64,000 bases of DNA. Origin: Balanoglossus misakiensis (Eukaryota > Hemichordata). A program made the translations under genes and the position numbers. Of the stretch, positions 1 to 10,371 are shown piece by piece. The stretch covers positions 1,550,001 through 1,614,000 of the forward strand of contig CM082597.2 in the NCBI GenBank assembly GCA_040954595.2. Reading direction: 5' to 3'. Below the pieces are notes generated by a model, which made no database searches, had not been told where the DNA came from, and was given only the letters and a program-made list of their open reading frames with translations. Numbering within the stretch: position 1 is the first letter of the stretch; the number at the start of each line of letters is the position of its first letter.

Positions 1-115
1 AAACAACTCAACGTGGGATGATCTTTGAACAGTACCTGTGCTATTGACCCGAGAAAAATATTTTACAAAAAATTATTTGCCAGTATTCTCTCGACATTTT
101 ATTTTCAAAACCCAC

Positions 116-1998
116 CTCCGTAGCCGTATATATCTGGACTATAGAAGCTGTAGTCTACAATTTCCTTGTACCATCTGTTAGCAAATCCGTACCCTGCAAA
201 TATAGACACAGAAAGTGACGATGAAATCCACACATTTGTTCACAGAAATCAATATTAGTTGTTGGCGAAACATGACAATATGCCGCTAATAATTCACTGT
301 GGAATGATACCATACTTAATCTCAAATCATTGCGTTTGATAATGTGATCTTATCCGCCAGTCATCGGGGTACAAGTCTGTCTGAAGCCACTCAAACAGGA
401 CACTAAATTCCGTCCACTGACCTGTCTGTCTGTCGGAGCTGACCAGCTGCAGCATATCGATGTTCTCGCCGTAGGGCAGATCAGAGTGAGCGAGTCCACC
501 GGCAGCGTTTGCAGAGGCCACAGGGCGGGCCTCGCTGGCCAGCTTGTTATCCCAAGTCAGCGGAGGCACACCGTGAAGACACCGAAAGTAGTTCTGCGCT
601 TCCAGAATCTGGTCTTCCAAATCTTTGACGCCAGTGTTCCCGATCTGGTTGGGTTTTGTGCAACCGTTTCCTTGATCCTTGCCCCATTCTGGAAAAAGGG
701 AACTTGATCAGCATTCGAGGAAATAAGTTGCGAGGGTTCGATTTTTGAAAGATGACAAGATGACCATGGCGTTACAGTTGAGTGCCCATGGCAATACTCG
801 TCAAACAACGAAGCTGTATGGGTGAAGTTAGACAACTACAACGCAGATAAAACTGACTCGCACAACTAGCCAGTAACATTTACAACGGAAACGGATCGTC
901 CTGCTCAGAAGGAACGCACTGACCATCTATTTTTTCAGCCAACACAATCAAAAGGAGTACGCTTTGTATGCGTTTCCCCATTCAAGGCGAAAATGAAAAG
1001 CCACCTGTCGTCTAGACAGCAATGAATGCATTAGTGATAACAATGGATCACCCGAACAACACAAAGCACAATTTCTTCGCTAGCGCTGGTGTAGACACTT
1101 GTCTTGCTGCAACAATACAGTAACTGTGTCTTCTCAACAGCGACTGGCAACACTTTATGCAATCGTTTTGTTTCTTATCAACTGGACTGATGAAAAAATG
1201 AATGGTCAGTACTAGTACTTTCCTTCAGTGCAGCTCAAACTGTGTTCATTGTAAGTTGAAAAGACAGGAGAACCGTTCACTTACCACAGTCATCACGATC
1301 TTCGTCGCCCTTATCGTCGCAGATGGTGAAACCATCACAGATTTCATATTCAAACATGCAGTGGCCGCTGTCATCTGTACACGCCCATGGATTTGTTGGG
1401 TAGAGCATGGCACAATCCTCAAAGTAGTACACACCATCACCATCTGACGAAAATGAAGACAACAACCCATATCAAACTGAGGATAGTTATAATAGGACAA
1501 GCAATGTTCACGTCTACTCTCAGAAGATACATGTACAAATTTGCCAGCACACGGCGATTGGAGTATCCATCCATCATAACCTGTTAAAATTCCACGTACT
1601 ATAGTTCACAATTATCATATATCAAAATAGTACGTTTTGCATGGTATAGACATTAATGGTTTCCTACCTCGTCGTTTCATGCCATCAGGTGCATGTTTTA
1701 AATCCTGCAAAAGAAAAAGATTGGACATATGGCACATTAAATGTGTTCTAACTCCAAATGTCCGCTAGGAGACTTGTGTGATGTAAAGTTAATATATGTA
1801 CAAACTAATATATCACCCAGCTCCAAAATTAATATTTTCATTTTGTAACGTTACTTGTTAGAATTATTGAAAAGAGACTGAAAAAAATTATGATGATAAA
1901 TTTGCCACACAGTTGCATATATTCCTTACCTGTGTACTTGCTAACGTAAACCAAGTGATGACAAGAATGGCCAGCGAGATACGGGTGCCTTTCGCCAT
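116..1998 (-). CDS. Secreted CAP-domain protein with one LDLa module (partial, 3' end outside window)
   Basis: Five coding exons join in phase: 1930-1998, 1668-1704, 1285-1443, 422-688 and 116-193 (read from high to low). The product starts with a signal peptide (MAKGTRISLAILVITW...), has a short linker, then one LDL-receptor class A module with its cysteines and acidic calcium-binding end (DDKGDEDRDDC), and then a CAP (SCP/PR-1/CRISP) domain, seen as [31 protein letters not shown] and WYKEIVDY. The terminal exon with the HFTQVVW and CNY motifs would lie left of base 1, so the gene is cut by the window edge. All introns but the first are phase 1, as is typical of shuffled extracellular modules. 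It is paralogous to the gene at 3405-6391. CAP proteins are secreted and diverse in function; no specific role can be given. The start is the first ATG downstream of a TATA box. Confidence 0.85.
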
Positions 1999-2074
1999 GT
2001 TTGCTCAGCGCCAACTAGCTAGTCAACTGTGTTGCCCCTTCTCCTAAAAATGAAACTAAAACACTTTGTGTGCA

Positions 2075-2082
2075 TTTTTATA
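2075..2082 (-). promoter_or_regulatory. TATA box of the partial CAP-LDLa gene
   Basis: On the minus strand the sequence reads TATAAAAA, 77 bases upstream of the predicted start codon at 1998. The spacing fits a core promoter with a short leader. The paralog at 3405-6391 has an equivalent TATAAATA at a similar distance. Confidence 0.6.
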
Positions 2083-3404
2083 GTCTGATCCTGGAGGCCA
2101 TTATGATGCGATTGGTCATTGATTGAAAATTAGATCAGGAATGTGGGAAGCCAAATTCGTACATAATTATAACTTCGTGATGGTATTTCTGCAATTGAAT
2201 TTCAATTAATAGTGACAAGTCATGAATTCCGGGTTAAATTGACAGGATATGCTATCAGAAGTATTGTAAAGAATTACATTTGGAGGACATACTAAATGAT
2301 GGACAGTTGGCAATTTCAAACACGTGTAGTTTTGATACCTAGACGGTAAACAACCACCCCTTGTCAAAACATCGAATTTGGGTTCGAAGTTATATACATT
2401 TTCTAATTGGAAATTGTATATCTTGAACAAACTGAGCTTCAAAACCATGCAACTTAAACCACAGATTGCCTTTGTAAATTGTTATACTATTTGTCGGTAT
2501 CATCATAGGTCACTAACCTTCTTTTTGCACATTTTTAAAGTAATAGGAAAATTCCTTAAAGCAATAACAGTTAATTATATATAGAATTTATATTTTTATT
2601 TTAAGTATTTAAGCGAAGATGAGTTAATCTTTTACAAGGTCGGTCCACACACCGTAACGATGTCATTCTCATTTTAATTGGTGCATAATTGTGAAGAATG
2701 GTCATTATCATCATTGCCACTGTCATTCACCTTGTGATGAATAAACTGTCACTTTTTCGTCTTATGCTGCAAGCTATGTTCCTGGCACTTTTGAAGTGTC
2801 GAGGAGGAAAGATTTGAAAACATGTATTGGAAACACTACGAGAAAGGAACGCCCTTCTGATACTCATTTTTGAGAACCGAAATTGCAAAACCACCGATCA
2901 AAGACCTGAAGAAGCTCCTTACATCCAGTTGGCCTATAGGTTATAATGTAAGTGCCAGTGAGATACATATAGTTCGGTAATTCTTGTCTTCAAACATTGA
3001 GTTTCCTTATACGTATATTATTGCTGATTGGTACACAGGAAGTTAGTTGTTTTGTCTTGCTTATTTATAAGTGTTCCGAGCCAACAACTTTGGCATTTGG
3101 CTATTGATTTTAGTTTGTTAGTTTTTCTTTAAGGGCAAACTAACCACACTGCATACACTACCAACACAAATGACTACTGAACAAGAAGTCAAATTCATTG
3201 AACGATGTTTCTTTTATTGTATTCTGAAAGACACTGATACACTGAATTCTATCATAGCAATAAATTCACAAGCATCCGCTACATTGAGTAAGTAACAAAG
3301 TCAGGATTTTCACATATCTTTGTGCAGCAGGCTAAGCCTAATTTGGGATTATAATTCACATAACGACATAAAACTCAGACTGTCGTAAGAAAATAAGAAG
3401 GATT
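2083..3404. other. Intergenic stretch between the two CAP-LDLa genes
   Basis: No exon-like coding sequence was recognised on either strand. The right part includes the 3' untranslated region of the downstream CAP-LDLa gene, whose candidate polyadenylation signal lies at 3213-3218. The left part is upstream sequence of the partial CAP-LDLa gene. Confidence 0.5.
3213..3218 (-). terminator. Candidate polyadenylation signal AATAAA
   Basis: AATAAA on the minus strand about 190 bases past the TAG stop of the complete CAP-LDLa gene. It is the nearest canonical hexamer seen downstream of that stop. Confidence 0.45.
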
Positions 3405-6391
3405 CTAAATAGGCGAGGGTACATTGTCAGCCATTTTATCCATCCAGTTTCCTTGGGGTTCGTAGTTGCAGACAACATAGAAGGCAGTAAATGCACCAGC
3501 TGGTGCAGACGCTATGTCACAGCCCACTTTCTCTGAGCCTTTCCAGACGACCTGAGTGAAATGCCCTGCAACAGAAATAGAAGATTGCAATGAATTATTA
3601 GTACATGTCAGTCCCAACCACATATATCTTTTCACCTAAGTTGTTTTGTATGAATGATGTTGTTTTCTGTCTTGTCAATATAAAAAAGTACACTAGTAAT
3701 TATCTTTGCACAAATAATTATCTCAACAACTTTTTCTAATGTCTTACCGGTGCTGAAGTCAAAGCTGGGATATCCGAAGTTATACATCTCAATCTCATCA
3801 TACCACATCTTTACAAATCCATAACCTAGAAAATTTAGTAAAAATAAACAATCATTATAAAATGAAGTGTATACAGACAACAAGGCAACGAGAGTATATT
3901 TCCCTGTTTTTATGAGAGAGAGAGACAGAAGACAGAGAGAGAGACATATGTATGTGGAGAGTGGTTTTGGGATTTTGTTCATTGTGGTATCCTTGCTCGA
4001 AATGTGATGTGTCACTCAACCATGTGCCTCACCTGTGACCATTTCCTGTTTCTGTGTTTGCATCATTGCAATGTTTTCGCCGTAATCACTGTCAGAGTGA
4101 TGGATGTAACCACGAGCAGCATTGTCACTTGCAACCCCACTGCAAGAGAGAAAAAAATCATCCATCCATTATACAGTCAAATGACAATGTAATAAGTTGC
4201 ATGAGATAATGACATTATGAAGAAAATGATAGATTCTTTAAGTTTGAAATAATTACACTCCTGTCCACTTGTCATATCTGTATAAAAGTATTAACTAGGA
4301 ACAATCTGTCTTATTGAGAGAGAAAAAATGCATGTTAGAGTTTCCATAATGACTATCAGAAGGATAAAATTTTTGAGAGGTCGAGTATGGTTCACTTAAA
4401 TGCAAATACTGATATGTAATGATAGTTTTACAATAATCCCGAGCACTGTAATTGTGACCGATGTCTTTGTTCCTAATAACTTAATTGTCGTTGCATTTTT
4501 GACATATTTCTGAAAGGTTTGCATCGATCATTCGCAACTGTCTCTCTGAGAGGTTAATTTGATTGGTTGCACATGATCATATGTGGGCAAATTTATTTAG
4601 TTTTCTTGACAGAGAGATGTAGTATTTTAAATGTATCCATGCCTTGCAAAATTTGCCAACTTTGTATCCCATGTCAGTGGCTTGACGCCATGCAGGCATC
4701 GGAAATAGTTGTGCGCCTCCACGAGTTGGTCCATGATTTCCTGTTTTCCATTGTTGCCAAGTTGCCTTGGTTTTGTGCAGCCATTAGAGTCAGATTCGCC
4801 ATAACCTAGAGTCAACAGAATACGATAATTGCATTCGTAAACATCATTACAATTTCTGCAACAGATCGAATTTTTTTCTTTCTGTTCTGACAAAGGTCGA
4901 TTATCTCCTTACCGCATCCCCTTTCATCACTGGCGTCATCACATTGCACAAATCCACTGCAGAGATCAGCTTTGCGCATACAGATGCCACTGCCATCGAC
5001 ACAACCATAGGGAGAATCTGGGAACCAGTTGCACATGTCACTTCTAGATGCTTGTGGTCCTGTAATTGGACAAAGAGGGGAAATGGTTGTGTTTCATTAA
5101 CTATATGTATACATGTTGTTTGTTACTATCATGAAACATAGGCCTAATCGAACTTGAATTAGCAAGGTGAATTTTATAATTTAGTTACCTTCATCCTGGG
5201 GCGCCTGTCCACCACCACCGCCACCTGTCAATGATGAAGTCAGAAGGAGAAAATGTTAGAACAAAAAATTGCATAATATGGCCGTAAGACCAAATTCATC
5301 CCAACAAATATACACTTGCAAGGAAATGCGATGAATGAATTAGAATTTCTTCCATGTTGGTTTTGAAGTATGAAGACTCTTCATACTTCGAAACCGCTGT
5401 CACCATGGAGGAAATTTTACGACATCTTCTCCGGCGCACGCATGCGCTGACAACGTACCACCGTCACACCCCACTTCATCACTACCATCTGCACAAATTG
5501 GATTGCCATCGCACACGTGCTTCTCCTTGATACAGGAAGTCAAATCAGCGCATGCGTACGAGTATTTCCCGTCGTACGTTTCATCGCACCAGGGATGGTA
5601 CTCGGCTGGTTTGGGCGATCCTGGATTAAAAATCGAAACCATTACTTTCACCCATGTCCTTCAGTCCTCCAAACCAACCAAACAGAACTACAAACTACTG
5701 GCGGACATATCTATGCGCATGGGCAGACTTACCGCCGCCTCCACCACAGCCTTGTTCGTCACTTCCGTCTCCGCACTGTTCCTTTCCATCACACAGGTTT
5801 TTCTCTTTGATGCACGTGCTCAAATCTGCACAAGCATGGGTGTATTTTCCGTTGTACGTGTCATCACACCAAGAGTTATACTCGGCCCCTAAAGAAAAGC
5901 AACAGAAAATGAGAAAATGAACATACACATACATTTTCAGTGTATTAAATTTTGTCTTGCTTGAATACAGTTTATCAAATTCGATTTTATCAATGTAAAC
6001 ATTCTTTATGTGTTGCATAGAAAATACTCTAGTCTCTTAGGAGAAACTTGCCTCTCTTATTTATTTCCCTTGTCTTTGGACCAGGCTGAAAATATAACAA
6101 AATTAAGAGAATAACTATTATGAAAATGATTTGGTTTTTTAAAAGTTAACCAGATGGTGTTGAATTGATATAAGCTTATCAATAGTTGCTGCCGAGCTTA
6201 CTTGAAGGCCAGCACAAAACACTGACATTCAGTTCTGATATGTTCTGTTTCAGCTCACTAGCTTTCAGTAAAAAGCGTTGTGTTCGTGGAATTAAAAGAC
6301 TCTTCCTTACCTGCTTATCATTCTGAGGGAAAGCATCATTTAGGGCGACGAACAGTAAAAATACTGCCACAGTTACAAGGCGGAAAGTCAT
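3405..6391 (-). CDS. Secreted CAP-domain protein with three LDLa modules (complete)
   Basis: Ten coding exons join in phase: 6311-6391, 6052-6085, 5733-5888, 5459-5620, 5189-5224, 4913-5059, 4643-4805, 4033-4139, 3748-3825 and 3405-3565, giving 374 aa. Order: signal peptide ([20 protein letters not shown]), basic linker, LDLa 1 ([10 protein letters not shown]...DGSDEQGC), LDLa 2 ([10 protein letters not shown]...DGSDEVGC), Gly-rich spacer, LDLa 3 ([12 protein letters not shown]...DASDERGC), then a CAP domain. Both CAP signatures are intact: [16 protein letters not shown] and [11 protein letters not shown]; the [11 protein letters not shown] helix and [11 protein letters not shown] are also present. 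LDLa modules bind calcium and usually ligands, so it is likely a secreted adhesion or immune-type factor, but the function is unknown. Two of its introns use GC donors (after 6052 and after 4643). The last CAP exons match the left-edge paralog in length and phase. Confidence 0.9.
4641..4642 (-). other. Non-canonical GC donor, intron 7 of the complete CAP-LDLa gene
   Basis: Exon 7 must end after AG at 4643 to keep the frame into exon 8 at 4139. The next intron bases are GCATGG and no GT lies nearby that preserves phase. The joined residues ([17 protein letters not shown]) match the uninterrupted paralogous exon at 422-688 (KLASEARPVASANAAGG) position for position, which supports the junction. 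Confidence 0.6.
6050..6051 (-). other. Non-canonical GC donor, intron 2 of the complete CAP-LDLa gene
   Basis: Exon 2 ends GAG at 6052, followed by GCAAGT, the classical strong GC-AG donor. The phase 1 junction into LDLa exon 3 at 5888 is preserved. The paralog uses an ordinary GT donor at the equivalent site (1667). Confidence 0.7.
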
Positions 6392-6480
6392 ATTCTGCAA
6401 CAGAGTACGTATTCTTAGAAAAGGCCTTACACCATCTAAAGTTCTCAAAATAGCTGCACGTTTTTCCCCGAAACACAACC

Positions 6481-6488
6481 TATTTATA
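6481..6488 (-). promoter_or_regulatory. TATA box of the complete CAP-LDLa gene
   Basis: Minus-strand TATAAATA, 90 bases upstream of the ATG at 6391. It matches the arrangement in the paralog. Confidence 0.55.
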
Positions 6489-7370
6489 GCACACGTGCTA
6501 ATTATCCCCTAAAGGTATGAACCAATGAATCTTTCTATTGGATCACCATGACGTATTTCACAGAGAATTCTTTTAATTTTATCATTTTATGCCACCACTG
6601 TCATAAATGTCATGATCGACGCCACAATAAATTCATCGATCTAAATCAAATTCCATTATAGATTGCTCAATTAACACAGAATTCCCCAAGTGACAGTTTG
6701 TCAGCCGCGATGACTAGAAAGGTCGCCTCAGGACAATTTCAGATTAATCTCAATACCATGCAAATAAGCTAAAGTTATTGTAAAGAAAAACATCTCACAT
6801 TTGTATTTAAAATAACTTTGTAAATTTTCCCCGAGTTACTGCTCAGACGATTATGTTCATTTATCATAAAAACAATCATAAAATGTATGGGTACATGAAA
6901 ATCTACTCTTGCAGAGCAAGATGTTTGATGACTCGAGTGTTCACAGGGTAGAGCAACTGAAGTTTTTTCACAAATTCATCCATCATTCCCCTGGAGCTGA
7001 ACACCTGTTTGTCAAGATCCATTCCACATATTTCTTTATAAGAACAGTGTCGGTATTAACCTTCATTTTCTTGAACTCCGAAATAGTAGGAATATTTACC
7101 GGGATTTTAATGTTAATTGAACACTTGTTTTGAACAAAGGTTTAATTTTCTCCCCAAATTAATCTAGTAATAGGACGTTTTATGGAAAATCGTGTCAAAC
7201 AAGCCTGTTTGTCTCAGGATGTATAAACATGCTGATTTTATGACAATTTGATATATGTGACCATAGATGGTTTCTGCAGCTGTGAAGTGTTTTGATCAAA
7301 AGACCATGACTGTTGCATGTCTCGAGGGGAAAATAATTACAGCCCTGGTCCCTTCATTCATGAATCATAA
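6489..7370. other. Upstream flank without recognised genes
   Basis: AT-rich sequence between the CAP-LDLa promoter and the tandem array. I see no exon, RNA gene or repeat structure here. Confidence 0.4.
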
Positions 7371-7558
7371 TGAATAAAGAACGGTCAGATCGTTGCGGTG
7401 CAGGGAATTCTTATTCGCACCGCTGCGGTGCAAGGAACTCTTATTTGCACCGCTGCGGTGCAAATAAGATTTTCACCGCTGCGGTGCAAATAAGATCATT
7501 GGAGTTATGCTGTAATATAGTGCGGAAAATTTCCGTCTTTTTCGAGTACAAATCCTGG

Positions 7559-7632
7559 TGGCGAAGGGTTCAGGAAGGCTAGTTTTTTACCTGAAGGAGT
7601 CAACTGATGTTGGTTCGAGTCCACTTTTTTTC
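7559..7632 (+). promoter_or_regulatory. Pol III-like internal promoter in the satellite unit (first copy)
   Basis: TGGCGAAGGG (7559-7568) resembles an A box. GGTTCGAGTCC (7612-7622) fits the B-box consensus GGTTCGANTCC exactly. A run of Ts starts a few bases later, as in Pol III terminators. Spacing between the boxes is about 53 bases. The other units keep the arrangement with GGTTCGAGACC. This suggests derivation from a tRNA-like or SINE-like element; transcription is not shown. Confidence 0.4.
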
Positions 7633-8359
7633 TATTTCATTTTTTTTGTGAGAACTTTTAACGACATTATCATTGTAATTTTTATCATTTTCATAAATCC
7701 AATTCATATCAATATCTATGCTGCGTTTTTTTATCTGTCGGGTATAAGAAACATGCTGAGTAACTTGGTCATTTTTTTGCCGCGGTTCACTTGGGCAAGT
7801 CTGAATACGGAGTGCTCAACAGAGAGAAAGATAAACTCGCTAAAACCGTGTCTTTCCGTCCGCATGACCAACCAAGGAGCGAAAAAGTCGTTATTTAGGC
7901 CGTAATAAAACGTTTTTGTCGCCGAGGAGTGAATAAAGAACGGTCAGATCGTTGCGGCGCAGGGAATTCTTATTCGCACCGCTGCGGTGCAAGGAACTCT
8001 TATTTGCACCGCTGCGGTGCAAATAAGATTTTCACCGCTGCGGTGCAAATAAGATCATTGGAGTGATGCTGCAATATAGTGCGGTAAATTTCCGACTTTT
8101 TCGAGTACAAATCCTGGTGGCGAAGGGTTCAGGAAGGCTAGATTTTTACCTGAAGGAGTCAACTGATGTTGGTTCGAGACCACTTTTTTTTTTCTATTTC
8201 TTTTTTTTTGAGAACTTTTAACGACATTATCATTGTAATTTTTATTTTTAGGACGACTAAATTTTTATTTTATTTTTTGTCGTCGAGAAGTGAATAAAGA
8301 ACGGTCAGATCGTTGCGGTGCAAGGAACTCTTATTTGCACCGCTGCGGTGCAAGGAACT

Positions 8360-8388
8360 CTTATTTGCACCGCTGCGGTGCAAATAAG
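8360..8388. repeat. 29-nt perfect hairpin module within the satellite (representative copy)
   Basis: CTTATTTGCACCGC, one T, then GCGGTGCAAATAAG: two perfect 14-base arms around a single central base. Full or slightly trimmed versions recur in all seven units, often in direct series with a neighbour whose arm is truncated (GCACCGCTGCGGTGCAAGGA). Confidence 0.85.
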
Positions 8389-10243
8389 ATTTTCACCGCT
8401 GCGGTGCAAATAAGATCATTGGAGTGATGCTGCAATATAGTGCGGTAAATTTCCGACTTTTTCGAGTACAAATCCTGGTGGCGAAGGGTTCAGGAAGGCT
8501 AGATTTTTACCTGAAGGAGTCAACTGATGTTGGTTCGAGACCACTTTTTTTTTTCTATTTCTTTTTTTTTGAGAACTTTTAACGACATTATCATTGTAAT
8601 TTTTATTTTTAGGGCGACTAAATTTTTATTTTATTTTTTGTCGTCGAGGAGTGAATAAAGAACGGTCAGATCGTTGCGGTGCAAGGAACTCTTATTTGCA
8701 CCGCTGCGGTGCAAGGAACTCTTATTTGCACCGCTGCGGTGCAAATAAGAGTTCACCGCTGCGGTGCAAATAAGATCATTGGAGTGATGCTGCAATATAG
8801 TGCGGTAAATTTCCGACTTTTTCGAGTACAAATCCTGGTGGCGAAGGGTTCAGGAAGGCTAGATTTTTACCTGAAGGAGTCAACTGATGTTGGTTCGAGA
8901 CCACTTTTTTTTTCTATTTCTTTTTTTTTGAGAACTTTTAACGACATTATCATTGTAATTTTTATTTTTAGGACGACTAAATTTTTATTTTATTTTTTGT
9001 CGTCGAGGAGTGAATAAAGAACGGTCAGATCGTTGCGGTGCAAGGAACTCTTATTTGCACCGCTGCGGTGCAAATAAGATTTTCACCGCTGCGGTGCAAA
9101 TAAGATCATTGGAGTGATGCTGCAATATAGTGCGGTAAATTTCCGACTTTTTCGAGTACAAATCCTGGTGGCGAAGGGTTCAGGAAGGCTAGGTTTTTAC
9201 CTGAAGGAGTCAACTGATGTTGGTTCGAGACCACTTTTTTTTCTATTTCTTTTTTTTGTGAGAACTTTTAACGACATTATCATTGTAATTTTTATCATTT
9301 TCATAAATCCAATTCATTTCAATATCTACGCTGCGTTTTTTATCTGTCGGGTATAAGAAACATGCAGGGAAACTTGGTCATTTTTTTTTCGCGGTTCACT
9401 TGGGCAAGTCTGAATATGGAGTGCTCAACAGAGAGAAAGATAAACTCGCTAAAACCGTGTCTTTCCGTCCGCATGACAAACCAAGGAGCGAAAAAGTCGT
9501 TATTTAGGCCGTAATAAAACGTTTTTGTCGCCGAGGAGTGAATAAAGAACGGTCAGATCGTTGCGGTGCAGGGAATTCTTATTCGCACCGCTGCGGTGCA
9601 AGGAACTCTTATTTGCACCGCTGCGGTGCAAATAAGATCATTGGAGTTATGCTGCAATATAGTGCGGAAAATTTCCGACTTTTTCGAGTACAAATCCTGG
9701 TGGCGAAGGGTTCAGGAAGGCTAGGTTTTTACCTGAAGGAGTCAACTGATGTTGGTTCGAGACCACTTTTTTTTCTATTTCTTTTTTTATGAGAACTTTT
9801 AACGACATTATCATCGTAATTTTTATTTTTAGGACGACTAAATTTTTATTTTATTTTTTGTCGCCGAGGAGTGAATAAAGAACGGTCAGATCGTTGCGGT
9901 GCAGGGAACTCTTATTTGCACCGCTGCGGTGCAAATAAGATTTTCACCGCTGCGGTGCAAATAAGATCATTGGAGTTTTGCTGCAATATAGTGCGGTAAA
10001 TTTCCGACTTTTTCGAGTACAAATCCTGGTGGCGAAGGGTTCAGGAAGGCTAGGTTTTTACCTGAAGGAGTCAACTGATGTTGGTTCGAGACCACTTTTT
10101 TTTACTATTTCTTTTTTTTTGTGAGAACTTTTAACGACATTATCATTGTAATGGTAATTTCATTATGGCTCAGGGCTTCAAACAACAAACCATTGCACAG
10201 GGATAAATAAAGAACACAGAAATTAAGTGAAAAGATTATCTTT

Positions 10244-10249
10244 TTTATT
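10244..10249 (-). terminator. Candidate polyadenylation signal of MRE11
   Basis: AATAAA on the minus strand about 120 bases after the MRE11 TGA stop. It is the first canonical hexamer downstream. Confidence 0.55.
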
Positions 10250-10371
10250 AATAACACATTTGTTCCATTTCAATTCACTGCAATGTATTTCAATTATTAA
10301 AAGCAAATTCATCTGACACAAAAGACAATATGATTGTGTCAAGAGTCATAGGTCATAGGTCAAATATCTTC

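Larger units (their letters stand above)
7371..10160 (+). repeat. Tandem satellite array, seven units in two length classes
   Basis: Each unit opens with TGAATAAAGAACGGTCAGAT. Unit starts are near 7371, 7930, 8291, 8652, 9011, 9539 and 9872, so lengths are about 559, 361, 361, 359, 528, 333 and about 290 bases. The long class (first and fifth units) carries an extra segment of roughly 200 bases (around 7690-7925 and 9300-9535) beginning near CATAAATCCAATTCAT. Every unit has one to three copies of a short module built on GCACCGCTGCGGTGC, a constant block (TTCGAGTACAAATCCTGGTG onward), the motif GGTTCGAGACC or GGTTCGAGTCC, and a T-rich run. The open reading frames across it come from repeat periodicity. 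It is a non-coding satellite or tandemly amplified element. Confidence 0.9.

Noticed and set aside
7559-7625. Genuine tRNA gene in the satellite unit
   Set aside because: Although A- and B-box-like motifs are present, I could not fold a complete cloverleaf with a 7-bp acceptor stem and anticodon arm.
7558-9792. Repeated reading frames with VLVAKGSGRLVFYLKESTDV-type peptides across the array
   Set aside because: They recur at the satellite period, shift frame between units and are interrupted by the hairpin modules. There is no domain character, so they are treated as repeat shadows.
7371-10160. CRISPR-like array
   Set aside because: The spacing is hundreds of bases, the inter-repeat sequence is itself repeated, and the surrounding genes are eukaryotic with introns.
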